64,000 nucleotides of DNA from Cognaticolwellia beringensis (GTDB taxonomy: Bacteria; Pseudomonadota; Gammaproteobacteria; Enterobacterales; Alteromonadaceae). The stretch spans positions 3,410,001 to 3,474,000 of the forward strand of contig NZ_CP020465.1 of the NCBI RefSeq assembly GCF_002076895.1, read 5' to 3'. Below, one piece after another: positions 1 through 12,211 of this stretch. Position numbers and translations under genes: made by a program. A model generated the notes under the pieces. The model saw only the letters and a list, made by a program, of their open reading frames with translations, ran no database searches and was not told the DNA's origin. The stretch's first letter is position 1, and each line of letters opens with the position of its first letter.

Positions 1-192
1 AACAATGGCCAAGAAAATAATCTTACGGGCCTTTATACTTTAAATAAACAGATGTTGAAAAAACTACCTAAAGCAGTACAAGGTGAATTTGAACGAAAGG
101 GCTATGTTGAAATAATAACAAGTATGCTCTCATCTATGGGCCATATGAAAGCCTTAATTAATTTGAAAAACAATACTAATTTGACTAATTAA
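1..192 (+). CDS. C-terminal end of a probable SapC-family protein (partial)
   Basis: The frame is open from the first base of the window and stops with TAA at 190-192, leaving 63 residues. The tail reads LTGLYTLNKQ, then a predicted helical stretch ending SSMGHMKALINL. This resembles the end of SapC-like proteins, where a 'GLY-x-x-N/D' element is followed by a helix with a small-Gly-x-x-x-L pattern. In marine Alteromonadales such genes often sit near TonB-dependent receptors and tryptophan halogenase-like genes of carbohydrate loci, which would suit the sugar genes downstream. The start and most of the protein lie outside the window, so the family call is moderate. Confidence 0.5.
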   Translation, partial: NNGQENNLTGLYTLNKQMLKKLPKAVQGEFERKGYVEIITSMLSSMGHMKALINLKNNTNLTN

Positions 193-320
193 GTGATCTA
201 CTTTTTTATGAGAAAAATGAATAAAAAACTAAAGCTTTAGTTTAATCATTAAAATAAAGCAGATAATAAATCAACTTGCTATAACACCATATTTAAGTTC
301 TAACATTCAATTGTTTTTAT

Positions 321-346
321 AAAAAAAGGCCACGTATTAGGTGGCC
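321..346 (-). terminator. Rho-independent terminator of the aldehyde dehydrogenase unit
   Basis: Perfect 6-bp arms GGCCAC/GTGGCC (328-333 and 341-346) enclose a 7-nt loop. Read on the minus strand they are followed by seven T residues (327-321). It lies 41 bases past the stop of the aldehyde dehydrogenase and would end the lacZ-kinase/lyase-ALDH transcript. Confidence 0.8.
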
Positions 347-386
347 AAAGGAAGTCTTAGGATATACCTAACGAACAACAATAGTC

Positions 387-1919
387 TTAGATATCGAACT
401 TTATGCCTTGAGCTAGCGGTAACTCTGTTGAATAATTTATAGTGTTTGTTTGACGGCGCATATAGGCTTTCCATGCATCTGAGCCAGACTCACGTCCACC
501 ACCGGTTTCTTTTTCACCACCAAAAGCACCACCAATTTCTGCGCCTGATGTACCAATGTTTACATTCGCAATACCGCAATCTGATCCCCAGTGAGAAAGA
601 AAATTTTCGGCTTCACGTAAGTTATCGGTAAATATTGCTGAAGATAAACCTTGTACTACATCGTTTTGGATTGCGATAGCATCGTGTACGTCACCAGCAT
701 ATTTTATTAAATAGACAATGGGGGCAAAGGTTTCGTTTTGTACCATGTCAAAGCTATTTTCAGCTTCTACAATCGCTGGTTTTACATAACAGCCAGATTC
801 AAAACCCGGGCCAGATAACACATCACCACCGCAAAGTAAGTGACCGCCTTCAGCTTGAACTTTCTCAAGTGCTTGGCTAAACATGGCGACGGCTTGATGA
901 TCTATTAATGGCCCAACATGGTTGTTTTCATCTAACGGATTACCAATTTTTAAACCGCTGTAGGCTTTTACTAATATATCTTTAACCTGTGTGTAGATGC
1001 TTTCATGCACGATCACTCGGCGCGTTGTGGTACAGCGTTGGCCAGCCGTTCCAACAGCACCAAAAACAATACCAGGTATGGCTATTTTTAAATCGGCTTG
1101 CGCCGTTAAAATAGTGGCATTGTTACCACCTAACTCTAAAATAGACTTGCCAAAGCGCGCAGCCACACTGACACCAGCATGGCGACCTACCGCTGTTGAT
1201 CCGGTTACCGACATTAGCGGAATGCGTTTATCATGCAGCATGCCTTCACCAAGCACATTACCATCACCAATAACTAATGAAAAAATACCTTCAGGCAAAT
1301 CATTTTCGATAAGTACATCTTTTAAAATATTTTGACAAGCAATAGCGGTAAGTGGTGTTTTCTCAGAAGGTTTCCATACGGTAACATTGCCACATATTGC
1401 CGATATCATGGCATTCCAAGCCCATACAGCAACCGGAAAGTTAAACGCTGAAATTACACCAACAATACCTAAAGGGTGATACTGATCATACATGCGATGT
1501 AATGGTCGTTCAGAGTGTAATGTTGAGCCATCGAGTTGGCGTGAAAGGCCGACAGCAAAATCACAAATATCGATCATCTCTTGAACTTCACCTAAACCTT
1601 CTTGTAGAGATTTGCCCATTTCATAAGCAACTAACTCACCTAAGGGTTGTTTTGAATCACGTAATTTATTACCTATTTGACGAACAATGTCACCACGTAA
1701 TGGTGCAGGGACGGTACGCCATGATTTAAAAGCTTCACTAGCGGTTGAAATTACTTTTTCATAGTCGTCATTTGAGCATTTATAAACACTGGCTATTTGA
1801 GAGCCGTCTGCAGGCGTAGAAATATCAAATTGACCATTATCTTCGGTCTTAAGCCATGCAGTACCGGTAGAAGCGCCATAATTTATTGCGTTAATGTTGA
1901 GTGTTTTTAAAAAATTCAT
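387..1919 (-). CDS. amaB: ALDH7-type 2-aminoadipate 6-semialdehyde (piperideine-6-carboxylate) dehydrogenase
   Basis: 510-residue NAD-dependent aldehyde dehydrogenase of the antiquitin (ALDH7) family. Seen: the FNFP segment with Asn160, ELGGNN with general base Glu262, and GQRCTT with nucleophile Cys296. ELGGNN and GQRCTTTRR are characteristic of ALDH7 rather than of betaine or succinic semialdehyde dehydrogenases. Known members (human ALDH7A1, Pseudomonas AmaB) oxidise 2-aminoadipate 6-semialdehyde, in equilibrium with piperideine-6-carboxylate, to 2-aminoadipate. The gene follows the kinase/phospho-lyase fusion by 66 bases on the same strand. That enzyme is expected to make exactly this semialdehyde, which supports the substrate. 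A strong terminator follows. Cytoplasmic; no signal peptide. Confidence 0.88.
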   Translation of the reverse strand: MNFLKTLNINAINYGASTGTAWLKTEDNGQFDISTPADGSQIASVYKCSNDDYEKVISTASEAFKSWRTVPAPLRGDIVRQIGNKLRDSKQPLGELVAYEMGKSLQEGLGEVQEMIDICDFAVGLSRQLDGSTLHSERPLHRMYDQYHPLGIVGVISAFNFPVAVWAWNAMISAICGNVTVWKPSEKTPLTAIACQNILKDVLIENDLPEGIFSLVIGDGNVLGEGMLHDKRIPLMSVTGSTAVGRHAGVSVAARFGKSILELGGNNATILTAQADLKIAIPGIVFGAVGTAGQRCTTTRRVIVHESIYTQVKDILVKAYSGLKIGNPLDENNHVGPLIDHQAVAMFSQALEKVQAEGGHLLCGGDVLSGPGFESGCYVKPAIVEAENSFDMVQNETFAPIVYLIKYAGDVHDAIAIQNDVVQGLSSAIFTDNLREAENFLSHWGSDCGIANVNIGTSGAEIGGAFGGEKETGGGRESGSDAWKAYMRRQTNTINYSTELPLAQGIKFDI

Positions 1920-1985
1920 AATAACCCTATTAATTTTATTTGTGATAAATGTTTAATAATTGATTTGTTGTTGAGCAAAGCGCTA

Positions 1986-4331
1986 TTACTGGCTTAGCGC
2001 TTTTAATCCCAATTCAAGCACGTGAATAAATTTATCTGCATCATTGATATTAAATGCCATCGGTGGCTTTATTTTTAAAATGTTATAAAAACGGCCTTCG
2101 GTACTGAGCAATATTTGATGTTGTTTGAAAAACTCGACTAACCATGACGTTTGTTCAGTCGCAGGGGATTTAGTGTTTCTATCTTCGACTAACTCGACAC
2201 CAATAAATAAGCCTAAACCACGAACATCGCCAATTAAGTGGTATTTATCCTGCAGTTTACGTAACTTGTCTTGTAAATAATTGCCGGTTTTTTTCGCATG
2301 CGCTATAAGGTTTTCATCTTCAATAACATCGAGCACCGCCATACCAATCGCGCACGAGACCGGATTTCCACCGAAGGTATTAAAATATTCCATTCCGGTG
2401 ACAAAACTATCGGCAATGGCTTGGGTGGTAATAACCGCAGCCATTGGATGGCCATTACCAATCGGTTTTCCTAGCGTGACAATGTCAGGCACGACATTTT
2501 GTGTTTCAAATGCCCACATATGTGAACCCACACGGCCAAAACCAACTTGCACTTCATCGGCGATACAAACCCCACCTGCGTCTCTTACATGTGAATAAAC
2601 AGCAGGTAAATAGCCAGCAGGCATAATTATTTGCCCAGCAACACCTTGTAAAGATTCACAAATAAAGGCGCCTACTTTTTTTCCTGACTGCTGTAATTGC
2701 ACAATGGTTTTTTGCACACTATCAGCATAAGCAATGGCGGTATCTGGGTTATCGCCTAAGAATTCTCCGCGATAAGGGTCTGGCAAGGTCACGGTATGTA
2801 CATGCGGTTGTGCTCCTTCACCGCCAGGACCATTAAACTTATATGGGCTAGCTTCAATACAGGCATTAGTGTTGCCATGATAGGCACCATCAACAACAAT
2901 AAGCTCTTTTGATTTTGTGTGACAACGCGCAAGACGAAAGGCCAGTTCGTTGGCTTCGCTGCCCGAATTTACTAACATACACACAGATAGCTGTTCAGGC
3001 ATTGTTGCTAAAAGCTTCTCGGCATAATTGACAATATTGTCATGCAAATAACGGGTGTTGGTATTTAATTTTGCTAATTGTTGTTGACCTGCCGCAACAA
3101 CTTTAGGGTGACAATGCCCAACATGGCAGACATTATTTACCATGTCTAAGTAAGGCGTGCCTTGCTCATCAAATAAGTAAGCACCTTGGCCACGTACCAT
3201 TTTCAATGGTGTTTCATAGCTTAAACTTAAGGTTTTACCTAAATGTTTTTTACGATAATTAATAATATTATCTTTTGCTTGGCCACTATCAACTGACATA
3301 GTGCATGCTTGTCGTAATTGACATAAAACAGCGTATGGGTTTAATACTTTTAATTGTTCAAGTAGTTGCCAAGCGGGTTTAACTGAGACTAATAAATATT
3401 CATTATCTGGTTGTTGGGATATTGCCAATGCGGCATTACACACTGAAGTGCATAAACGTAACGTGATTAAAGAATATAAGACTTCTAATTCAGCATCGCT
3501 TAACGGGCGAGCTTGATGATAACTTGCCACCATTGCTTTTAATACGCTTAATAAGTCCTGCTTATCTGCCTTTTTCCCCATAAGGGCATAGGCGCAAGTA
3601 ATCGCCAGTTCATTGATAATATGGCTATGAACCATATCGCCAAAATCAATCAAGCCTAATATTTTTGTTGGCGCGTTAACGTTGTTAATCAGTAAATTGT
3701 AATCATTGGCATCATTATGAATAACCCCTTGCGGCAGTTGTCCAAGTAAAGGCAGGGTTTGTGTCTGATACAGCGTTAAAAAGTGCTCAACTAAGCTAGT
3801 TTGTTGGCTATTTAGCAAAGACTTTTTACTCATGCAAACACGATAACCTTGCGCTAAATCCCAGTCTAGATAGCGATACGCCCCCGGATGTTCAAAATCA
3901 GCTAATGCGAGATCTATATTGCCCATGAATTGACCAAGATCAGACCATAATTCTGGGTTGTGGCTTAATGAGTTTGCGTCAACATAAAAGTCGCCCGGTA
4001 AATAAGTTAACACTCTTAAACAAAAAGCTTGCTGTTGCGAATTCTTAATGGTCGTTATCGTTTGTGCATTTTTATTTACCAAGGCATGAGGAACAGCACA
4101 TTTCTTCAGTGTTAAATGTGCCATTGCTGCATTTTGCATTTCAAGCTCGAGTCTCGGCTCTGCAGAATTAGCAACTTTTACAATGTAATGCACATTATCT
4201 GTCGTAGTTAATCGTAAGTTTTGATCACAATAACCAGGTAGTTTTTTCAAAGTTCCGGCTAAATTGTAATGTTCTGCTAATATATCGACTAATTCATCAT
4301 CAGAAAATGAAGGAGTTATCTGTGCTGTCAT
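1986..4331 (-). CDS. Fused hydroxylysine kinase and 5-phosphohydroxylysine phospho-lyase
   Basis: 781 residues in two enzymes. Residues 1-335 are an APH-fold kinase like human HYKK/AGPHD1: LTYLPG at 109-113, catalytic Asp207 in HNDANDYN, metal-binding IDFGD at 228-232. Residues 355-781 are a class III PLP enzyme close to human PHYKPL/ETNPPL, with [11 protein letters not shown] near 399, NSGSEAN at 455-461, [10 protein letters not shown] at 591-600 and Schiff-base Lys622 in GKPIGNGHP. Expected reactions: phosphorylation of 5-hydroxylysine, then elimination of phosphate and ammonia to give 2-aminoadipate semialdehyde. Phosphoethanolamine is the alternative substrate of this family; the ALDH7 gene downstream favours hydroxylysine. 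It lies 33 bases after lacZ on the same strand, so co-transcription is likely. Confidence 0.87.
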   Translation of the reverse strand: MTAQITPSFSDDELVDILAEHYNLAGTLKKLPGYCDQNLRLTTTDNVHYIVKVANSAEPRLELEMQNAAMAHLTLKKCAVPHALVNKNAQTITTIKNSQQQAFCLRVLTYLPGDFYVDANSLSHNPELWSDLGQFMGNIDLALADFEHPGAYRYLDWDLAQGYRVCMSKKSLLNSQQTSLVEHFLTLYQTQTLPLLGQLPQGVIHNDANDYNLLINNVNAPTKILGLIDFGDMVHSHIINELAITCAYALMGKKADKQDLLSVLKAMVASYHQARPLSDAELEVLYSLITLRLCTSVCNAALAISQQPDNEYLLVSVKPAWQLLEQLKVLNPYAVLCQLRQACTMSVDSGQAKDNIINYRKKHLGKTLSLSYETPLKMVRGQGAYLFDEQGTPYLDMVNNVCHVGHCHPKVVAAGQQQLAKLNTNTRYLHDNIVNYAEKLLATMPEQLSVCMLVNSGSEANELAFRLARCHTKSKELIVVDGAYHGNTNACIEASPYKFNGPGGEGAQPHVHTVTLPDPYRGEFLGDNPDTAIAYADSVQKTIVQLQQSGKKVGAFICESLQGVAGQIIMPAGYLPAVYSHVRDAGGVCIADEVQVGFGRVGSHMWAFETQNVVPDIVTLGKPIGNGHPMAAVITTQAIADSFVTGMEYFNTFGGNPVSCAIGMAVLDVIEDENLIAHAKKTGNYLQDKLRKLQDKYHLIGDVRGLGLFIGVELVEDRNTKSPATEQTSWLVEFFKQHQILLSTEGRFYNILKIKPPMAFNINDADKFIHVLELGLKALSQ

Positions 4332-4364
4332 AATTTGCCTCTAAGCATTAATGATGTAAATAAT

Positions 4365-7606
<3,242 letters not shown>

Positions 7607-7707
7607 TTAAAAAAAAGAAGAGCAAGTGTTTTATGAAATTGCAGTATTTTAAATCTACAAAGAGATATTAATTTATATTGCAAAAAGCTAGTGTATTTAC
7701 AAACTCT

Positions 7708-7721
7708 CATTTATCATACAA
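7708..7721 (+). promoter_or_regulatory. Candidate regulator site B between lacZ and the GntR gene
   Basis: CATTTATCATACAA matches site A at 12 of 14 positions in the same orientation and lies 29 bases before the regulator start. Two related sites in a divergent intergenic region suggest coupled control of lacZ and autoregulation. Confidence 0.38.
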
Positions 7722-7750
7722 ATATTATTAGTATAAAATAGAACCATTTA

Positions 7751-8476
7751 ATGGAATCTTCACATCTAAATTTGACCCAACAGTTAGTGCATGCTTTGGG
7801 CAAAAAAATTATGCAAGGCAGCTATAAAGTTGGCGATAGTTTGCCTTCTGAAGCTGATTTATGTATTGAATTTAATATCAGCCGAACAGCAACACGAGAA
7901 GCGGTAAAAATGCTAACAGCGAAAGGGCTGATTAGCTCAAGGCCAAGACAAGGCATAAGAGTCGCCGAATCTAAGCACTGGAATTTGTTTGATGCTGATG
8001 TATTGAACTGGATTTTAGTGGGTAAGCCTGATTTATACCTGCTCAGACACTTCCTGCAATTACGGTTAGCGATAGAAACTAAAGCGGCGTATTTAGCGGC
8101 ACAATATGCTCAAGAATCTGATCTTAAAGCCATAGAAAGCGCGTTGGTCAGGATGAAAGATGCCACTAATGGTAAAGACGACACTCATGAAGCTGATATT
8201 GCCTATCACCAGAGTGTGTTAACTGCGAGCAATAATCCATTCTTCATTCAATTAATCAACTTCATTACTACCGCTTTAAAAGTCAACATTCGTTTTACCA
8301 ATAGAATGATTGCGGTAACACAAGAAGAATATGAAGCACACGTTGAAATCTATGAATACATTAAAAACAAAGACCCTGAAGCGGCATCAAAAGCAGCACT
8401 TATTACTCAAAAAGCTACGCTAGCACTGGTTGACGTTCAAATTCATGAGTATGAAAATAAATCACCGTTAACGTAA
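7751..8476 (+). CDS. FadR-subfamily GntR regulator, DgoR-like
   Basis: 241 residues. The N-terminal winged helix covers residues 5-75 (QGSYKVGDSLPSEADLC, ISRTATREAVKML, GLISSRPRQGIRV). The C-terminal all-helical FCD ligand domain carries the usual Asp/His metal-binding pattern (EADIAYHQSVL near residue 157, HVEIYEYI near 197). The linker WNLFDADVLNWIL resembles DgoR-type regulators of sugar acid use. It lies divergent from lacZ and upstream of the FAD oxidase, so it probably represses one or both; two repeated motifs in the shared intergenic region are candidate operators. The effector is unknown: a sugar acid, hydroxylysine or an amino acid intermediate are all possible. Confidence 0.85.
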   Translation: MESSHLNLTQQLVHALGKKIMQGSYKVGDSLPSEADLCIEFNISRTATREAVKMLTAKGLISSRPRQGIRVAESKHWNLFDADVLNWILVGKPDLYLLRHFLQLRLAIETKAAYLAAQYAQESDLKAIESALVRMKDATNGKDDTHEADIAYHQSVLTASNNPFFIQLINFITTALKVNIRFTNRMIAVTQEEYEAHVEIYEYIKNKDPEAASKAALITQKATLALVDVQIHEYENKSPLT

Positions 8477-8696
8477 CGGATTATATTAGCTAAAAACACT
8501 GACTTTTAAAGTGAGCTAATTGATTATATTTTTCAGTCAGTTGAGTAATGACTTAAACTGTTTTAGTTGATACTAATCACGGTTTTTTACACATTAGCTT
8601 TGCTTGTATTTTAGCTATTTCAGCGGTTGAGATTAGCCAATTTTGAGCTTGTATTTAATTTGTTCTTAGAGTGATTTAAATACAAAAGGGGGCAGA

Positions 8697-9977
8697 ATGG
8701 CGCTTGAACTAGTTAAAAGTAACCTTTGGCAACAAACATCAAAAAGTACACTGAAAACTAATCATCTCAATAAAGATAAGTCTGTCGATGCTGTCATAAT
8801 AGGCGGCGGCTTCACTGGCGTTTCTTGTGCATTAAGAATGGCAGAAAAAGGCTACAAAGTTCTTTTGTTAGAAGCAGAGTCAATAGGGTATGGTGGCTCA
8901 GGGCGTAATGTTGGCTTGGTCAATGCTGGACTTTGGATGGAGCCAGAAAAAGTTGAGTCTGTAATGGGACCAACAGCGGGTAAAAAGCTTAATCAATTAC
9001 TTTCACGTGGACCTGAATTAGTTTTTGCTAATATTAATCAATACAATATTGCATGTGAATTAACTCAAACGGGCACATTACATTGTGCGCACTCCAAAGC
9101 CGGCCTTGAAAACTTACAAAATAGATTACGACAATATCGCTCTAGAGGCACAAAAGTAGATTTATTGTCTAAAGCAGAAACAGCCGACAAAATAGGGTCA
9201 TCCGTTTATCACGGCGCGTTACATCTTCCTGACGCAGGCACTATTCAACCACTTGCTTATATACGGGGGCTTGCTCATGCCGCTATAGCCGCAGGCGTAT
9301 CAATTCATCAAGAAACACCCGTTACGGCAATAGAGCGCAAAGCACAATCTTGGCATATATCAACAGCAGAATATAACATTAAGTCAGATGCTATTGTTAT
9401 CGCCACAAATGCTTATCATCAAGGTTTGCACAGCTCTCCTGCACCGAGTTATACCGCGGTCAATTACTTTCAAACGGCTACTAAGCCTCTTCCTAGTGAC
9501 TTTTTGAACAAAATTTTGCCAGAACGTCAGGGGTGTTGGGATACGGCGGTGATAATGTCTTCTGTTCGGTGCGATCAAGCGGGCAGGTTGATCATTGGCT
9601 CGGTAGGTTCACTTAATCTACCATCAGGTGCCATTCACTATAACTGGGCTCAACATAGGCTAAAAACCCTTTTTCCTTTTATAAATGACATAGGCTTTGA
9701 ACATGCTTGGCAAGGCCGTATCGCGTATTCAAACGATCATTTACCTCATATTACTGAGTTTGGCCCAAATGCGATAAGTGTTTTTGGCTATAGTGGCAGA
9801 GGAATAGGTCCAGGAACCGTCTTTGGGCAATCAGCCGCAGACTACTTAATTTCCGGTGATTGCTCTTATCTTCCTGTTGAACCTGTTAGCGCTTATACAG
9901 AAAATTTTAGCCAGTTGAAAGGGGCTTTTTATGAGCTTGGCGCAACGCTTTACCATGGTGGTAAAAGCATCTTTTAA
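8697..9977 (+). CDS. FAD-dependent amine/amino acid oxidase, PuuB/AmaA-like
   Basis: 426 residues of the DAO-fold family. Seen: the ADP-binding motif VIIGGGFTGVSCALR at about 33-47, the acidic strand end LLLEAE, the second glycine motif GYGGSGRNVGLVN, and a C-terminal FAD motif GYSGRGIGPG. This GGSGRN type includes gamma-glutamylputrescine oxidase and, as far as I recall, Pseudomonas AmaA, an L-pipecolate oxidase of similar length whose product is piperideine-6-carboxylate, the ALDH7 substrate. With an ALDH7 gene in the same cluster, pipecolate or a related cyclic amine is a reasonable guess, but no substrate residue proves it. It follows the GntR gene after 220 bases and converges on galM. 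Confidence 0.7.
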   Translation: MALELVKSNLWQQTSKSTLKTNHLNKDKSVDAVIIGGGFTGVSCALRMAEKGYKVLLLEAESIGYGGSGRNVGLVNAGLWMEPEKVESVMGPTAGKKLNQLLSRGPELVFANINQYNIACELTQTGTLHCAHSKAGLENLQNRLRQYRSRGTKVDLLSKAETADKIGSSVYHGALHLPDAGTIQPLAYIRGLAHAAIAAGVSIHQETPVTAIERKAQSWHISTAEYNIKSDAIVIATNAYHQGLHSSPAPSYTAVNYFQTATKPLPSDFLNKILPERQGCWDTAVIMSSVRCDQAGRLIIGSVGSLNLPSGAIHYNWAQHRLKTLFPFINDIGFEHAWQGRIAYSNDHLPHITEFGPNAISVFGYSGRGIGPGTVFGQSAADYLISGDCSYLPVEPVSAYTENFSQLKGAFYELGATLYHGGKSIF

Positions 9978-10054
9978 CGTTAATAGTTCTCTTGGCTAAT
10001 ATCACTACAGCGCTTTACTGCCATATGCTTGAACTATAACGGCATAAACATAAA

Positions 10055-11035
10055 CTAAAGTAGCGCAAACTGATAAATAATTGTTTTGTGGTAGCTTTCA
10101 CCCGAGCTTAAAATAGTCGAAGGAAAATGATCGACGTTAACTGCATCAGGAAAGCCTTGTGCTTCAAGACAAACCCCTTGATAGGCTTTAAACTCATTAC
10201 TTAAATAGGAGCCTGTGTAGAGCTGAAGGGCAGGTTGATCGGTAAAAAGGCTCATCGTTACCTTTTTCGACTTTGAGGTTAATACCGCACAGGCTTGCTG
10301 TAATGATGGTTTATCAAGCACCATACAGTGATCAAAGCCTTGAAAACTATTTATTGCTTTAGCTCTTTGTTTTTGTTGTTTTTCGCCGATACAGCTTTCA
10401 TTTCTAAAATCAAAATTACTATTAAGCACCGATAATATTTTACCGGTTGGCGTATTCGATGCGCTTGATTGTAAATAGTTTGATGCGTTTATGGTTAATA
10501 ATAAAGCTTCGCAGCTTGTTTCACCTAAATTGAAATAGCTATGATTGGTGATATTAACTGGCGTAGGGGCATCCGTTACGCCGCGGTATTGAATGATTAA
10601 TTGATTTTCTTCAGTTAATTCAAACTCAACGTTAATCTGCAAGTTACCTGGAAAGCCTTGATCGCCATCGCATGACTCTAATGATAAGGTCACATGCTGT
10701 TTATCTTGGGTATTTTTGTCTATTGTCCACAGCCGATTGGCAAAATTATCACTACCGCCATGTAGACAGTTATCACCATCATTTTGACTTAAATTATAGC
10801 TGCTGCCATTCAAGGTAAACTTAGCGTTGCTGATTCGATTGCATACTCGTCCGCACGTGGCCCCAAGATAAAAGCTATCATGCTTATAATCATCAACCTT
10901 TGCATGGCCAACGATCATTTCAGTTGCGCTGCCGTCGATATTAAGTTTTATCGACGATACCCGCGCGCCTAAATTGCATAATGTTACGCTCATACCCTTG
11001 TTATTAGATAAAATAACACTTTCAATCTGAGTCAT
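10055..11035 (-). CDS. galM: Aldose 1-epimerase (galactose mutarotase)
   Basis: 326 residues of the GalM family. The expected active-site elements are present: the conserved Arg segment GRVCNRI, CLHGG, the catalytic His in NHSYFNL near residue 165, and the catalytic Glu in CLEAQGFPDA near 291. It interconverts beta- and alpha-galactose so that GalK can use galactose released from beta-galactosides. It starts only three bases after the galE stop on the same strand, so the two are co-transcribed and probably translationally coupled. Last gene of the galactose unit; cytoplasmic, with no signal peptide. Confidence 0.93.
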   Translation of the reverse strand: MTQIESVILSNNKGMSVTLCNLGARVSSIKLNIDGSATEMIVGHAKVDDYKHDSFYLGATCGRVCNRISNAKFTLNGSSYNLSQNDGDNCLHGGSDNFANRLWTIDKNTQDKQHVTLSLESCDGDQGFPGNLQINVEFELTEENQLIIQYRGVTDAPTPVNITNHSYFNLGETSCEALLLTINASNYLQSSASNTPTGKILSVLNSNFDFRNESCIGEKQQKQRAKAINSFQGFDHCMVLDKPSLQQACAVLTSKSKKVTMSLFTDQPALQLYTGSYLSNEFKAYQGVCLEAQGFPDAVNVDHFPSTILSSGESYHKTIIYQFALL

Positions 11036-11038
11036 GAT

Positions 11039-12061
11039 TTATTTATATCCATCGGGGTTTTTCGACTGCCAATGCCAGGTATCACGCATCATTTGTGCTA
11101 AATCTCGCTTTGCATGCCAATGTAATTCGGTATTGGCTTTACTAGCGTTTGCCCAAAAAGCCGGTAAATCACCAAGTCTTCTCGGGGCTACATCAAAAGC
11201 GATATTTTTTAAGGTAGCTTGTTCAAAGGCCTTAACAATTGCAAAAACAGACGTGCCGCAACCTGTACCTAAATTAAAGGCTTCTACCCCTGTAAAGTGA
11301 GCGTTAGCATGTAGCCAATTTAATGCGCAAACATGTCCTTCGGCTAAATCCATAACATGTAAATAGTCACGTTCACAGCTGCCGTCTTTAGTGGGGTAGT
11401 CATCACCAAAGATATTGAGCTTTTCTCGCTTACCTACGGCAACTTGGGCTAAATAAGGTAATAAATTATTTGGGATACCGGTAGGGTCTTCACCTATTTC
11501 GCCACTTTCATGTGCTCCAACAGGGTTAAAGTACCGCAGGGAAACACCTCGAAACTTAACATCGGCAAGCGCATAGTCTGCCATAATGCGCTCAACCATC
11601 ACTTTGCTTGCGCCATAAGGGCTTGATGGGCTGCCAAGTTTCATGGTTTCTACATAAGGTACGTCATTATCTTCACCATAAACCGTTGCTGAAGAGCTAA
11701 AGATAAAATCATGCACCTGATATTTCGCCATTACTTCGAGCAAATTCACTGCGCCGTAAACATTGTTTTGATAATATTGAAGCGGTATTTCACTCGACTC
11801 ACCTACCGCTTTTAAGGCGGCAAAATGAATCACGGACGAAATTTTATGTTGTTGAAAAACGCGATCAAGGACCGCCGTATCACGAATATCTCCCGCAACA
11901 AATTCTACGGTTTTACCGGTAAGTTGTTCAACACGCTTTAAGGACTCAATACTTGAATTGACTAAATTATCAAACACCACTACTTGAACATTATTATCAA
12001 GTAAACTTAATACTGTGTGAGAGCCAATGTAACCCGCACCACCAGTAACTAAAACTTTCAT
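11039..12061 (-). CDS. galE: UDP-glucose 4-epimerase
   Basis: 340 residues, the usual GalE length. The NAD-binding glycine motif GGAGYIGSH is at 7-15, the catalytic Ser is in FSSSATVYG near 124, and YGASK near 149-153 holds the catalytic Tyr and Lys. It recycles UDP-galactose to UDP-glucose in the Leloir pathway. It is followed by galM with a 3-base gap. A weak hairpin separates it from the sglT gene upstream, so it may depend partly on read-through. UDP-galactose for surface polysaccharides is a second likely use. Confidence 0.95.
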   Translation of the reverse strand: MKVLVTGGAGYIGSHTVLSLLDNNVQVVVFDNLVNSSIESLKRVEQLTGKTVEFVAGDIRDTAVLDRVFQQHKISSVIHFAALKAVGESSEIPLQYYQNNVYGAVNLLEVMAKYQVHDFIFSSSATVYGEDNDVPYVETMKLGSPSSPYGASKVMVERIMADYALADVKFRGVSLRYFNPVGAHESGEIGEDPTGIPNNLLPYLAQVAVGKREKLNIFGDDYPTKDGSCERDYLHVMDLAEGHVCALNWLHANAHFTGVEAFNLGTGCGTSVFAIVKAFEQATLKNIAFDVAPRRLGDLPAFWANASKANTELHWHAKRDLAQMMRDTWHWQSKNPDGYK

Positions 12062-12164
12062 TGTAAAACCTTAATATTATTCATTTATAACGACCTATTT
12101 ATAACTATCTACATATAACTGAAAGCTGAAACCTTATAGCTAAATACTGGCAATTATTTGCGTA

Positions 12165-12186
12165 AAAGGCCTACGAATAGGCCTTT
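12165..12186 (-). terminator. Hairpin between sglT and galE
   Basis: Perfect 9-bp arms AAAGGCCTA/TAGGCCTTT with loop CGAA, followed on the minus strand by a short T run only. It probably acts as a partial terminator or RNA-end stabiliser, reducing galE-galM expression relative to galT-galK-sglT. Confidence 0.6.
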
Positions 12187-12211
12187 CTTATGCTCAATAA
12201 ATAATTTACCG

